Assembly: GCA_947624475.1 (NCBI GenBank)
Contig: CANQKK010000019.1
Coordinates: 1-10,417 of the forward strand
Length of the DNA: 10,417 bases
Reading direction: 5' to 3'
Source of the DNA: an uncultured Bacilli bacterium
Lineage (GTDB): Bacteria > Bacillota_I > Bacilli_A > RF39 > UBA660
This document shows, piece by piece, positions 1 to 7,137 of the stretch. The translations under genes and the position numbers were made by a program. Under the pieces are notes generated by a model that saw only the letters and a program-made list of their open reading frames with translations, did not search any database and was not told the origin of the DNA. Within the stretch, counting starts at the first letter, position 1. Each line of letters opens with the position of its first letter.

Positions 1-433
1 ATATAGCCGCTAGAGGGATAAGAATAACATATCCAACTTCATAGAACATCGAAAAAATTATACCAAGAAATACAACGACAAAAGACAAAAACTTACGAGA
101 TACCTTCTCTGAAATCATCTTAAATAACGAATTTAAAAATCCAAGTTTATAGGCAACACCAACTCCTAAAAGACCTACTATCAAATTACCTAAAGGAGCA
201 AAACTCAAAAAATTATCTAGCATACTACTTATAAGGTGTTGAAGTCCTGTTCTATTAAACAAATTATTAATATTAACTACTTGCGAAGTAAGTTCCCCCG
301 TTGCCTCATTTACAACATAATAACTTGCCTCTAAATTAAGTATACTACCGACGCTACTTATAATCATAATAACCAAAGTAAGTATTAAAAATACAAGTGC
401 CGGATGAATTTTAAATTTCTTCTTTCTTTTCAT
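1..433 (-). CDS. AbgT-family transporter, N-terminal part (gene continues beyond base 1)
   Basis: This frame opens with ATG at 433-431 and stays open to the window edge, giving 144 residues of a protein that is about 500 residues long in this family. AbgT proteins are inner-membrane carriers; E. coli AbgT takes up p-aminobenzoyl-glutamate, and other members have been linked to sulfonamide efflux. A basic start (MKRKKKFKIHPALVFLIL) leads into a first membrane helix at about residues 11-30. An extracytoplasmic loop follows at about 31-65, then helices at about 78-97 and 116-132. The stretches FAPLGNLIVGLLGVGVA (78-94) and EVGYVILIPLAA (132-143) match the family's FAPLG...GVGVA and DAGYVVLIPL blocks. 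A good Shine-Dalgarno (AAGGTG) lies 7 bases upstream, inside the end of the DUF951 gene, so the two are probably translationally coupled. The family is clear; the substrate is unknown. Confidence 0.85.
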   Translation of the reverse strand, partial: MKRKKKFKIHPALVFLILTLVIMIISSVGSILNLEASYYVVNEATGELTSQVVNINNLFNRTGLQHLISSMLDNFLSFAPLGNLIVGLLGVGVAYKLGFLNSLFKMISEKVSRKFLSFVVVFLGIIFSMFYEVGYVILIPLAAI

Positions 434-608
434 TTTTAATCACCTTTTTAATCCTTTTATTAAAATCGACCCTCGAAATCATAATAACATGGCCACAATT
501 AACACATTTAATTTTTACATCAGCACCAAGTCTAATAATCTCAAATTTATTATCACCACAAGGATGATTTTTTTTCATAATTACAATATCATATAATCCG
601 TACTCCAT
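411..608 (-). CDS. DUF951 family small protein
   Basis: This 65-residue protein matches DUF951, a small family of unknown function widespread in Bacillota. Family marks are the opening YDIVIMKKNHPCG (residues 6-18), then IIRLGADVKIKCVNCGH (24-40) and a basic C-terminus. Cys17, Cys35 and Cys38 (HPCG and CxxCGH) could form part of a metal site, perhaps with a histidine. No membrane segment or signal peptide is visible, so it should be cytosolic. The ATG at 608 agrees with the usual family start, and an in-frame TAA (617-619) lies just upstream. There is no good Shine-Dalgarno directly in front of it; the nearest is AGGAGG at 655-650, which belongs to a short ORF ending one base before this ATG. 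The 3' end overlaps the AbgT-like gene by 23 bases. The family call is firm, the role unknown. Confidence 0.88.
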   Translation of the reverse strand: MEYGLYDIVIMKKNHPCGDNKFEIIRLGADVKIKCVNCGHVIMISRVDFNKRIKKVIKNEKKEEI

Positions 609-609
609 A

Positions 610-645
610 TTAATTTAATGCGAGATACATTCCTTTTATCCGCAA
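610..645 (-). CDS. possible 11-residue leader ORF upstream of DUF951
   Basis: A TTG at 645-643 sits 4 bases after a perfect AGGAGG (655-650). It opens an 11-codon frame (MRIKGMYLALN) that stops with TAA at 612-610, one base before the DUF951 ATG. The DUF951 start itself has no usable Shine-Dalgarno, so ribosomes might load here and reinitiate on DUF951. The same frame also has an ATG at 660 without a Shine-Dalgarno. The AGGAGG and the start codon overlap the 8-base palindrome AGGCGCCT (645-652), which is unusually GC-rich for this region. A chance ORF remains quite possible; the 4-base spacing is short. Confidence 0.3.
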   Translation of the reverse strand: MRIKGMYLALN

Positions 646-694
646 GGCGCCTCCTCTCATGACATTTAAAAAACATATTTATTTCGTTACTAAC

Positions 695-723
695 ATTATA
701 ACATTTATTTCCCTTTAAGTAAA
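695..723 (-). promoter_or_regulatory. SigA-type promoter for DUF951 and the AbgT-like gene
   Basis: On the minus strand, TTTACT (723-718) is followed after 17 bases by a perfect TATAAT (700-695) with an extended TGT in front (TGTTATAAT). Transcription would begin near 688, leaving an untranslated leader of about 80 bases that holds the short leader ORF. Confidence 0.7.
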
Positions 724-750
724 TTAAATGATTATATTTTTCACAATAAC

Positions 751-779
751 TTGTAAAAAAAAAAATCATTTGCTATAAT
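751..779 (+). promoter_or_regulatory. SigA-type promoter for the surface protein-NAGPA operon
   Basis: TTGTAA (751-756) is followed after a 17-base spacer by a perfect TATAAT (774-779) with an extended TGC in front (TGCTATAAT). The spacer begins with a run of A. It points at the gene starting at 806, giving a leader of roughly 20 bases. It diverges from the DUF951 promoter, and the two -35 boxes are about 27 bases apart. Confidence 0.78.
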
Positions 780-805
780 AAAAAAGATAGGAAAGAGATG
801 ATGAA

Positions 806-2140
806 GTGAATAGAGAAGTAAGGAAGATAAGAAGAATAAGTTATCAAAAAATATTCAATTTTGTAAGTTTCAGTTTCATATTAGCCTGCTGTATCTTCTA
901 TGGAACTAGATTTATTAAATTGTATAGAGAACATAATAAAGAAAATGAAGTAGAAACACTTGCCACAAATATACTAAATAGTAATAATGGTAATGATAAA
1001 TTTAAAAAAATAGGTGATGACTACTACTTCACCGAAGATAATGAAAATAACTATATTAAATATTCCAATTTAATGTGGAGAATAATCAAAGTAAACAAAG
1101 ACAAATCTATTACTATTGTCCTAGATAACAGTATTACAGCCCTAGCAGCGGGTTCTAGTAATTCATTTGAAAATGCAGACATAAATAATTGGTTAAATAA
1201 TAAAAACAACGAAAACGATACTGGTATTCTTCAAAATAATTTAAATAATGTATCAACCTATCTAGCATACACAAAAACATGTAGTGACACCATTAAAGAC
1301 TACAAAAAAATAACTTGCGATAAAACTACTGAAGGCTCTTATATTACTACTCCTTCGATATACGATTATATAAATACCGGTGGAGAAAATAGTTTTATGA
1401 ACAACGAAGAAAACTTCTACCTAATAAATTACGATAGTGACAATAAAATAGTTTATGTAAACGACAAAGGGAAAATTAAAACTTCAGATAAAAACGATAT
1501 TATTGGAATCAAACCCGTTATAACTATTAAAAGTACAGTTACCAAAGTAGATGGTGACGGAAATAAAGATAATCCTTATACCATCGAAACTAATTCCTCC
1601 CTCTTTGGTGGTTACGTCAAACTAGGAAGCGATACATGGAGAATATATAATGTATCAGAAGATAATGCCTATTTATCTCTAGATTCATACCTAAAAGTTA
1701 ATGGAGAAGAAATAACCCTTAACTATTCAAATAATAATTATTATCATAACGATACTATATACGGTTCCCTTGCCTACTATCTAAATACTACTTATATCAA
1801 TAATTTAAGTTACAAAGATATCATTAAAGAGGAAAATTTTCCTAACGGAATATATAATAATACTAACTTTGACTACCGAGAAGTATTAAACAAGACTGTT
1901 CCAACAAAAGTATCTCCACTGAGTATCGGAAACATCATTCTAAATCCAAAATTAACTAACTACTACTTATCGACCGGAATTAGTGAAAATAGTAATTTAA
2001 TTTATACTATGACAAACGATTTTAATCTATATACCAAAAATGGTACAAATTCTCTAAAAATTGTACCGACTATTCAAATAAAAAAAGACTTACTAACCAA
2101 AGGAGACGGAAGTCTAGAAAGTCCATATGAGGTAGAATAA
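806..2140 (+). CDS. membrane-anchored extracytoplasmic protein with two DUF6273-like repeats
   Basis: The N-terminus is strongly basic (residues 1-15), followed by one membrane helix at about 16-36, which predicts a short cytosolic tail and about 400 residues outside the cell. The outer part holds two copies of one module. Copy 1 opens with YIKYSNLMWRIIKVN (83-97) and closes with IGIKPVITIK...GDGNKDNPYTIE (233-261). Copy 2 opens with YVKLGSDTWRIYNVS (270-284) and closes with LKIVPTIQIK...GDGSLESPYEVE (417-444). The W-R-I opening and the 'PVI-x-IK ... GDG ... PY-x-I' ending recall DUF6273-like surface proteins of low-GC Bacilli. Cys160 and Cys171 in copy 1 could form a disulfide; copy 2 has none. 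It is very rich in Asn, with no catalytic motif I recognise. The start is GTG at 806, about 9 bases after GGAAAGAG; the ATGs at 798 and 801 are out of frame. It is first gene of an operon with the NAGPA-family gene. An envelope or adhesive role is inference. Confidence 0.8.
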   Translation: MNREVRKIRRISYQKIFNFVSFSFILACCIFYGTRFIKLYREHNKENEVETLATNILNSNNGNDKFKKIGDDYYFTEDNENNYIKYSNLMWRIIKVNKDKSITIVLDNSITALAAGSSNSFENADINNWLNNKNNENDTGILQNNLNNVSTYLAYTKTCSDTIKDYKKITCDKTTEGSYITTPSIYDYINTGGENSFMNNEENFYLINYDSDNKIVYVNDKGKIKTSDKNDIIGIKPVITIKSTVTKVDGDGNKDNPYTIETNSSLFGGYVKLGSDTWRIYNVSEDNAYLSLDSYLKVNGEEITLNYSNNNYYHNDTIYGSLAYYLNTTYINNLSYKDIIKEENFPNGIYNNTNFDYREVLNKTVPTKVSPLSIGNIILNPKLTNYYLSTGISENSNLIYTMTNDFNLYTKNGTNSLKIVPTIQIKKDLLTKGDGSLESPYEVE

Positions 2141-2141
2141 T

Positions 2142-3179
2142 ATGACAAGAAAAAGAAAAAACAAAAAAAGAAAAATATATAAAACGACAATTCTCTTTAT
2201 ATTTCTCGATATCATAGTAGCAGCCTGTTTCTTTATAATGTATGGACCATGGGATAAATTTAGAAATCTCTATGTAAATACAGCCTTAAAAACTATGAAC
2301 CACCAATATTTTGCTAATATTTTCTTTAGTCAAAAGACCATTGATAAAATAGTCGCAAATAACTATTTTATATCAATTAATGAAGACTCTAGTACCGATG
2401 ATGTCGTAATAAATACTGCTGAGAAAGAACACTACAAAGATGAATACGAAAGAGAACTCTTTACGAGAGAAAAAGGAAACGATTTATACAAAATAATAAA
2501 CTTAAAAGTAGGAACATCAAAAGGTTATCTCGTTGCCATCTATAAGCCAGAAAAAGTAAAATTAATATCAACTAGACAATTTAATGTCGGTGGTTATGGC
2601 GAACAAGTAACTACCATGTGTAACCGCTATAGAGGAGTCGTCTGCATTAATGGCGGAGGCTTTATCGATAACGGTATGGGATCTGATATTCCAATTGGTA
2701 GTGTCATTCAGGATGGCCAAATTACTTGGGGTAGTGAAACAGCAGATACTGCTCGTGACAACATTATTGGAATAACAAAAGACGGAAAACTAAAACTACT
2801 TACAAATGCTACTGCAAATGAAGCCATAGCAAAAGGTGTATACGAAAGTATGGTCTTCGGTCCATTCCTAATTGTAAACGGAAAGCCTCTCGAAATAGTA
2901 GGAGACCCTTGGGGTCAAGCACCTAGAGTAGCAATTGGACAAACCAAAGATGGAATTATACTCTTCCTCGTTATCGACGGACAAAATTATATCAACGGAG
3001 CAAGTCTACAAGATATGATCGACGTTTTAACAAGATATGGAGCATATAATGCTGCCAACCTCGATGGCGGACAATCCTCATCTCTTTCTGTTAACGGAGT
3101 ATTATACAATAACCCACCAGCGGAAGCAAGTCGTCAAGGGGGAAGATATGTCGTTACCGGTTGGGGATTAATACCATAA
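2142..3179 (+). CDS. membrane-anchored phosphodiester glycosidase (NAGPA) family protein
   Basis: A basic N-terminus (residues 1-14) and a single helix at about 15-35 anchor the protein, leaving the enzyme domain outside. The C-terminal two thirds carry the NAGPA-domain blocks: CINGGGF (168-174), MVFGPFLIVNG (237-247), APRVAIGQTKDG (260-271), FLVIDGQ (275-281) and LDGGQSSSLSVNG (307-319). The domain is named for the human enzyme that uncovers mannose-6-phosphate by removing GlcNAc from a phosphodiester. Bacterial members are linked to exopolysaccharide or wall-polymer metabolism, and one hydrolyses a GlcNAc phosphodiester. The region after the helix (YGPWDKFRNLYVNTALKTMNHQYF, starting at residue 34) is typical of Bacillota members. 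Cys160 and Cys168 could pair. The ATG lies one base after the previous stop and uses GAGGTAG inside that gene as its Shine-Dalgarno, so the two are probably coupled. The actual substrate is unknown. Confidence 0.9.
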   Translation: MTRKRKNKKRKIYKTTILFIFLDIIVAACFFIMYGPWDKFRNLYVNTALKTMNHQYFANIFFSQKTIDKIVANNYFISINEDSSTDDVVINTAEKEHYKDEYERELFTREKGNDLYKIINLKVGTSKGYLVAIYKPEKVKLISTRQFNVGGYGEQVTTMCNRYRGVVCINGGGFIDNGMGSDIPIGSVIQDGQITWGSETADTARDNIIGITKDGKLKLLTNATANEAIAKGVYESMVFGPFLIVNGKPLEIVGDPWGQAPRVAIGQTKDGIILFLVIDGQNYINGASLQDMIDVLTRYGAYNAANLDGGQSSSLSVNGVLYNNPPAEASRQGGRYVVTGWGLIP

Positions 3180-3204
3180 CTTTAATTTTCAATACTATAA
3201 ATCT

Positions 3205-3255
3205 AATACCAAAAAAGTATCACTATAAAGTGATATTTTTTTCTTCTTTGGTATT
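3205..3255. terminator. bidirectional terminator between the NAGPA gene and clpC
   Basis: The core hairpin is TATCACT / AGTGATA with an ATAA loop (3218-3235). A run of A on the left (3211-3216) and T on the right (3236-3242) let it work as an intrinsic terminator in both directions. An outer 9-base inverted repeat, AATACCAAA (3205-3213) and TTTGGTATT (3247-3255), surrounds it. The two flanking genes converge here. The clpC stop codon (3225-3223) falls at the loop and stem of the hairpin, so the signal is built into the last codons of clpC. Confidence 0.8.
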
Positions 3256-5541
3256 TAAAGAAGAAATATTTACCGAAGTTTTATTATTTATAATAGCATC
3301 TATTATAATATTCTCAACATTTTTAGAAATGATTTTATCTATCTTTCTTGCTCCAAAGTCAAAGTAATCAGACTCTAAAGCAATCTCATCTATTACATTG
3401 TTTGAATAAGAAATATCAATATTATCATATAAAACTTTTATCTCTTCTAACCTATTTTTAACTATCAACTTAATATCTTTCTCAGTTAATCTATTAAATA
3501 CCAAAATATTATCAATTCTATTTATAAAAGATTTATTAAACCTTCCTTTCAAAGAAGCAATTACATTATCATCATTTACTTTATTAAAACCTATACTATT
3601 TTTCTCAAATCCAATATTCGTCGTCATCAAAATAATCGTATTATCAAATCTGACAGTAATACCATTAGAATTCTTTATTTTACCCTCTTCTAGTATCTGA
3701 TAAAACAAATTAATAACCGAAGGATGTGCCTTATCTATCTCATCTAATAATATAACACTATTAGGTTTATTCCTAATTTCCTCTAAAATACTTTTATTAT
3801 CATCGTACCCGACATATCCAGGAGCGGAACCAAGTATCTTATTAACAGAAGTACCATCTGAATATTCACTCATATCAAGTCTAATAAAATTATCTTCTCC
3901 AACTAAATCTTCCGCGTAAAGTTTAGCAAGCCTACTTTTACCAACTCCCGAAGAACCCGCAAACAACAAAGAATAAACGCCTCTCTTATATCCACATTTA
4001 ATTCTCTTTGTAACATTAATCAAATTATCAATTACCCTATTTTGTCCTATAATTTTTCTACTCAAATTTTCAAACATTCTCTCAACTTCATCTATATTAC
4101 TACTAATAATTTCATAAATTGGAACTGAAGTTCTACTACTTAGCACATCTGCTATATCGTGGGTAGTAACCTCATTTTTAATACTCTTATTACTAACTTC
4201 CATTTCATTCAAATAAGAAGTAAGTTCTGTTTCTTTTTTTCTAAGACTATAAGCCTTATCAATATTATTATCGATAATATAACTATTCTTTTCTTTATTC
4301 AATTTTCTAATCTCTTTTTTAATATTACGCATTCTACTAGCATTACCTGTATCTTTCATACTAACTCTCGAAGAAACTTCATCTAAAATATCAATTTCCT
4401 TATCCGGCCTATTTCTATCAAAAATATACTTTTCCGACAACTTTATAATCGAATTAATCATCTCATCAGAAATAATAACATTATGATATTTTTCATATAT
4501 TGGTTTAATCTTAAGTAAAATATTCTTTGTTTCATCTACGCTAGGCTCATTTACATAAATCTTTTGAAATCTCCTCTCCAATGCCGCATCCTTTTCAATA
4601 AACTTCTTATATTCATTAGTAGTAGTTGCTCCAATACACCTAATTTTACCTCTCGCAAGAGCGGGCTTTATTATATTCGAAGCATCTATTGCCCCCTCAG
4701 CACCTCCTGCTCCCACTAATGTATGTATCTCATCGATAAATAAAATAATATCGCTGTTATCTTCTACTTCCTTAAGTACTTTCTTCATTCTCTCTTCAAA
4801 TTCTCCACGATACTTAGTCCCAGCTACAAGCGATGCCATATCTAAAAGAACAATTCTTTTACCAATTAAATTATTAGGTACTTCTTCTTCAGAAATAAGT
4901 CTCGAAAGTTCTTCCACAATAGCGGTCTTTCCAACTCCAGCGTCCCCTATTAAAATAGGATTATTTTTAGTTCTTCTACACAGTATTTCCATAAGTCTTT
5001 TAACTTCTTTCTCTCTTCCAATAACCGGGTCCAACTCCCCATTTTTAGCCTTATCTATCATATCTGTACCAATATCTAAAACCATAAGTTTTTTCTTCTT
5101 ATTTTTCCTACTTTTCTTTATTAGACTAGTAGAAAAATCATCGTACATACTCTCGATATCTATTCCCATTCCAATTAATACCCTAATAGCAATACCTTCT
5201 CCTTCCTCTAGTACTGCAAAAAAAAGATGTTCTGTCGTAACTTCTCCATCATTATTCTCTTTGCTGTCTATTATCGAAGACTCAATAACCTTTCTAAGTA
5301 AAGGAGTATATAAAAATAATTCCGGATTTTTGGAAGTTGTTCCAACGGCCTTACAAAGTTCCTCTTTAAACAAATTATAAGTAAGACCATAACTTTCAAG
5401 TCTATTAGATATATTACTACTACTATTTAATATTGCCAACAACAAATGTTCTGTTCCAATATACGGATGTCCTAGTTCGGCCATTTCTTTCTTCGTATTC
5501 ATTAAAACCTTTTGTGCTTCTTCGCTAAAATTTCCTATCAT
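3223..5541 (-). CDS. clpC: ClpC-type AAA+ unfoldase (Clp/Hsp100 ATPase)
   Basis: ClpC is a cytosolic hexameric ATPase that unfolds proteins and feeds them to ClpP. The 772 residues show two Clp_N repeats (about 1-70 and 75-140, each with a TEH motif at 30-32 and 103-105). A first AAA+ module follows, with Walker A GDAGVGKT (199-206), Walker B ILFIDE (266-271) and Arg finger ALERRF (320-325). A basic coiled-coil middle segment (about 400-450) leads to the second AAA+ module, with Walker A GSSGVGKS (529-536), GYVGYDD (575-581), Walker B VILLDE (596-601), NRID (674-677) and GAR (730-732). An IGF tripeptide (650-652) lies where ClpP-binding loops carry [LIV]GF, so a ClpP partner is likely. It is slightly shorter than B. 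subtilis ClpC (about 810). Module 2 departs from the usual GPTGVGKT and RPEF. Shine-Dalgarno GGAGGG lies 10 bases before the ATG. The family is firm. Confidence 0.95.
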   Translation of the reverse strand: MIGNFSEEAQKVLMNTKKEMAELGHPYIGTEHLLLAILNSSSNISNRLESYGLTYNLFKEELCKAVGTTSKNPELFLYTPLLRKVIESSIIDSKENNDGEVTTEHLFFAVLEEGEGIAIRVLIGMGIDIESMYDDFSTSLIKKSRKNKKKKLMVLDIGTDMIDKAKNGELDPVIGREKEVKRLMEILCRRTKNNPILIGDAGVGKTAIVEELSRLISEEEVPNNLIGKRIVLLDMASLVAGTKYRGEFEERMKKVLKEVEDNSDIILFIDEIHTLVGAGGAEGAIDASNIIKPALARGKIRCIGATTTNEYKKFIEKDAALERRFQKIYVNEPSVDETKNILLKIKPIYEKYHNVIISDEMINSIIKLSEKYIFDRNRPDKEIDILDEVSSRVSMKDTGNASRMRNIKKEIRKLNKEKNSYIIDNNIDKAYSLRKKETELTSYLNEMEVSNKSIKNEVTTHDIADVLSSRTSVPIYEIISSNIDEVERMFENLSRKIIGQNRVIDNLINVTKRIKCGYKRGVYSLLFAGSSGVGKSRLAKLYAEDLVGEDNFIRLDMSEYSDGTSVNKILGSAPGYVGYDDNKSILEEIRNKPNSVILLDEIDKAHPSVINLFYQILEEGKIKNSNGITVRFDNTIILMTTNIGFEKNSIGFNKVNDDNVIASLKGRFNKSFINRIDNILVFNRLTEKDIKLIVKNRLEEIKVLYDNIDISYSNNVIDEIALESDYFDFGARKIDKIISKNVENIIIDAIINNKTSVNISSLNTKEEKNITL

Positions 5542-5563
5542 CTTTTATTATCCCTCCTAGTCT

Positions 5564-5603
5564 ATTCTATGAATATAATGTTCCCTCTTTCCACTTTTTA
5601 AAC
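5564..5603 (-). promoter_or_regulatory. possible clpC promoter region
   Basis: A terminator separates clpC from the transporter upstream, so clpC should have a promoter here. The best SigA -10 is TATATT (5577-5572), but no good -35 is properly spaced. GTTTAA (5603-5598), 12 bases, then GGGAAC (5585-5580) resembles a general-stress SigB promoter (GTTTAA / GGGWAW). A small inverted repeat, TATTC-TAT-GAATA on the plus strand, lies at 5563-5575. No CtsR-type GGTCAAA repeat and no CIRCE element is visible. All of these are weak. Confidence 0.3.
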
Positions 5604-5606
5604 ACC

Positions 5607-5632
5607 AAAAAAAGACATCCTATTAGATGTCT
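5607..5632 (-). terminator. intrinsic terminator after the DcuC/YfcC-like gene
   Basis: Reading the minus strand, AGACATC (5632-5626), a six-base loop and GATGTCT (5619-5613) form a perfect 7-bp stem followed directly by a run of T (down to 5607). It lies 25 bases past the transporter's stop codon and ahead of clpC. Confidence 0.82.
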
Positions 5633-5656
5633 CAAATAATTTCTTAAATTATATCA

Positions 5657-7117
5657 TTATATTAATGCAAGAATAAGAAGTACAATAATAATAAGTAATA
5701 ATAACATTAATACAAATCTCCATATATACTTAACCCAAGAAGTATAAGGAATATCAAAGTATTTCAAAACAACGATTAGTAAGAAACTAGTTGGTCCAAT
5801 AATCGATACTAATCCATAGATACTCTGGAAAGTCATTGCATACACATTATACATAGATTCATCGGTAACAGCAGATATCATAGGAGAAAATACTCCTGCT
5901 ACTGTATAATATAAATCAGTATGTAATAGTGTCCCAAGTGCCGAAATAATAGAACCAGTTACAACATTAAGTCCAATATTTGTATCAGCAATCCAAGTTA
6001 TAATAGTAGAAATAAATCCATTATTATAAGTACAAACTAAAATTGCATAAGTAAGAACTACTAATAAAATTGTAGGAACCATTTTCTTAGCACCACTGCA
6101 GAAATTATCGATAACTTCATTAAACTTAACTCTATAAACTATCTTTATAATTATTGTAAATACAATTAAAGTAATTACAATAGCCATGAAAGATCCTAGA
6201 CTAGACCAGTTACCTAATGCCGAAATATTCGCAGATAACAAACTAGGAAATACCGCAAATTCACCGATACTAAGACCTGTTAGCCATTCATTAAATTTAT
6301 TAAAACATTCAATTCCAAACAAACTGTTCCATGGCAAGTACCCTAAGACAAATATTACAAATATTAAAGATAACATAACAACTAGAGGCCATGTTCTAAT
6401 ATTTTTATAGTCACCCTTAACCTCCGATACTGCCACATCCTCATCATTATTATCATTAAGTTCATACTTAACTTTCTTTTCTTGAACATTATTTATATGT
6501 CTATTAATAAAGAAAATAAGTAGTCCAACGCCTAATACGAGTAACACCAATTTAGGCCACAAATTTGCATATTTAGATATACTAGCAACTCCCTCTAACG
6601 TAGTAGCGGAATATCCATAATAATTATTAGGATCCCTAAGAGTTACAAATATTCCACCTATAAATCCTACGAGCATTGAAACTACCGTAGCACTCACCGC
6701 AACTAATTTATCGTATCCGAGAAGTAATATAATTGAAATCACAAACGGTACGAATACTAATAGAGCATTAGTAAGACCAGTAACTGACGACAATACAGCA
6801 AATATTATTGTTACGATAAAAACAAATAACTTTGAATGTGTCTTTACTTTCATAACAATACCATCTAATAATTTCTTATATGCTGGTACTAACCTTAATA
6901 CTCCGTAAAAAGCACCAAGTATTAACAAGTAAACAACAGTATCAAAGAAATAATAGAATGCTTGTACAAAATTCATCATTGTATCTGCAAGTGGAATAAA
7001 ATTAAACATTCCTTTCATACCAGGAACAATGTATCCAAGAGTTGCAAGGATTGCACTCACGAGAACCAAAGATCCTAGAACTATTAAAATTGTTTTGAAT
7101 AAACTATGTTTTTTCAT
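5657..7117 (-). CDS. DcuC/YfcC-like multi-pass membrane transporter
   Basis: This is a 486-residue, very hydrophobic protein with about 11-12 predicted membrane helices (roughly 9-31, 58-78, 97-117, 118-134, 140-160, 187-205, 243-263, 308-328, 346-364, 380-398, 430-450, 462-486). A single polar loop at about 206-242 carries an acidic patch (NDNNDED). The layout and the stretch LLGYDKLVAVSATVVSMLVGFIGG, beginning at residue 132, resemble the YfcC / C4-dicarboxylate anaerobic carrier family of the ion-transporter superfamily; AbgT proteins, such as the one at the left edge, belong to the same superfamily. Substrates in such families are anions such as dicarboxylates, but nothing here fixes the substrate. 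The start is secure: AGGAGG lies 5 bases before the ATG. It appears to be a single-gene unit with its own promoter and terminator, set between lysS and clpC. The transporter call is firm, the exact family moderate. Confidence 0.75.
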   Translation of the reverse strand: MKKHSLFKTILIVLGSLVLVSAILATLGYIVPGMKGMFNFIPLADTMMNFVQAFYYFFDTVVYLLILGAFYGVLRLVPAYKKLLDGIVMKVKTHSKLFVFIVTIIFAVLSSVTGLTNALLVFVPFVISIILLLGYDKLVAVSATVVSMLVGFIGGIFVTLRDPNNYYGYSATTLEGVASISKYANLWPKLVLLVLGVGLLIFFINRHINNVQEKKVKYELNDNNDEDVAVSEVKGDYKNIRTWPLVVMLSLIFVIFVLGYLPWNSLFGIECFNKFNEWLTGLSIGEFAVFPSLLSANISALGNWSSLGSFMAIVITLIVFTIIIKIVYRVKFNEVIDNFCSGAKKMVPTILLVVLTYAILVCTYNNGFISTIITWIADTNIGLNVVTGSIISALGTLLHTDLYYTVAGVFSPMISAVTDESMYNVYAMTFQSIYGLVSIIGPTSFLLIVVLKYFDIPYTSWVKYIWRFVLMLLLLIIIVLLILALI

Positions 7118-7137
7118 AATAACCTCCTCTACACCTA

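Noticed and set aside
609..694. Riboswitch or structured RNA in the DUF951 leader
   Set aside because: The GC-rich island and palindrome are notable, but I could match no known riboswitch class and found no long stem.
581..769. Minus-strand open frame of 62 codons covering the DUF951 upstream region
   Set aside because: It overlaps the DUF951 promoter and the start of DUF951 in another frame, has no Shine-Dalgarno, and its residues resemble no family.
798..809. Tiny ATGATGAAGTGA frame (two Met codons, Lys, stop) overlapping the GTG start at 806
   Set aside because: It is probably the chance result of spacing around the Shine-Dalgarno; the GTG frame fits the ribosome site and the protein. 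Start-stop regulation cannot be excluded, but nothing supports it.
3161..3367. Plus-strand open frame of 68 codons after the NAGPA gene
   Set aside because: It starts inside the NAGPA gene, runs through the terminator and is antisense to the end of clpC; its hydrophobic content reflects AT-rich antisense sequence.
4159..4386. Plus-strand open frame antisense to clpC
   Set aside because: Antisense shadow of the clpC middle region with no start signals and no recognisable domain.
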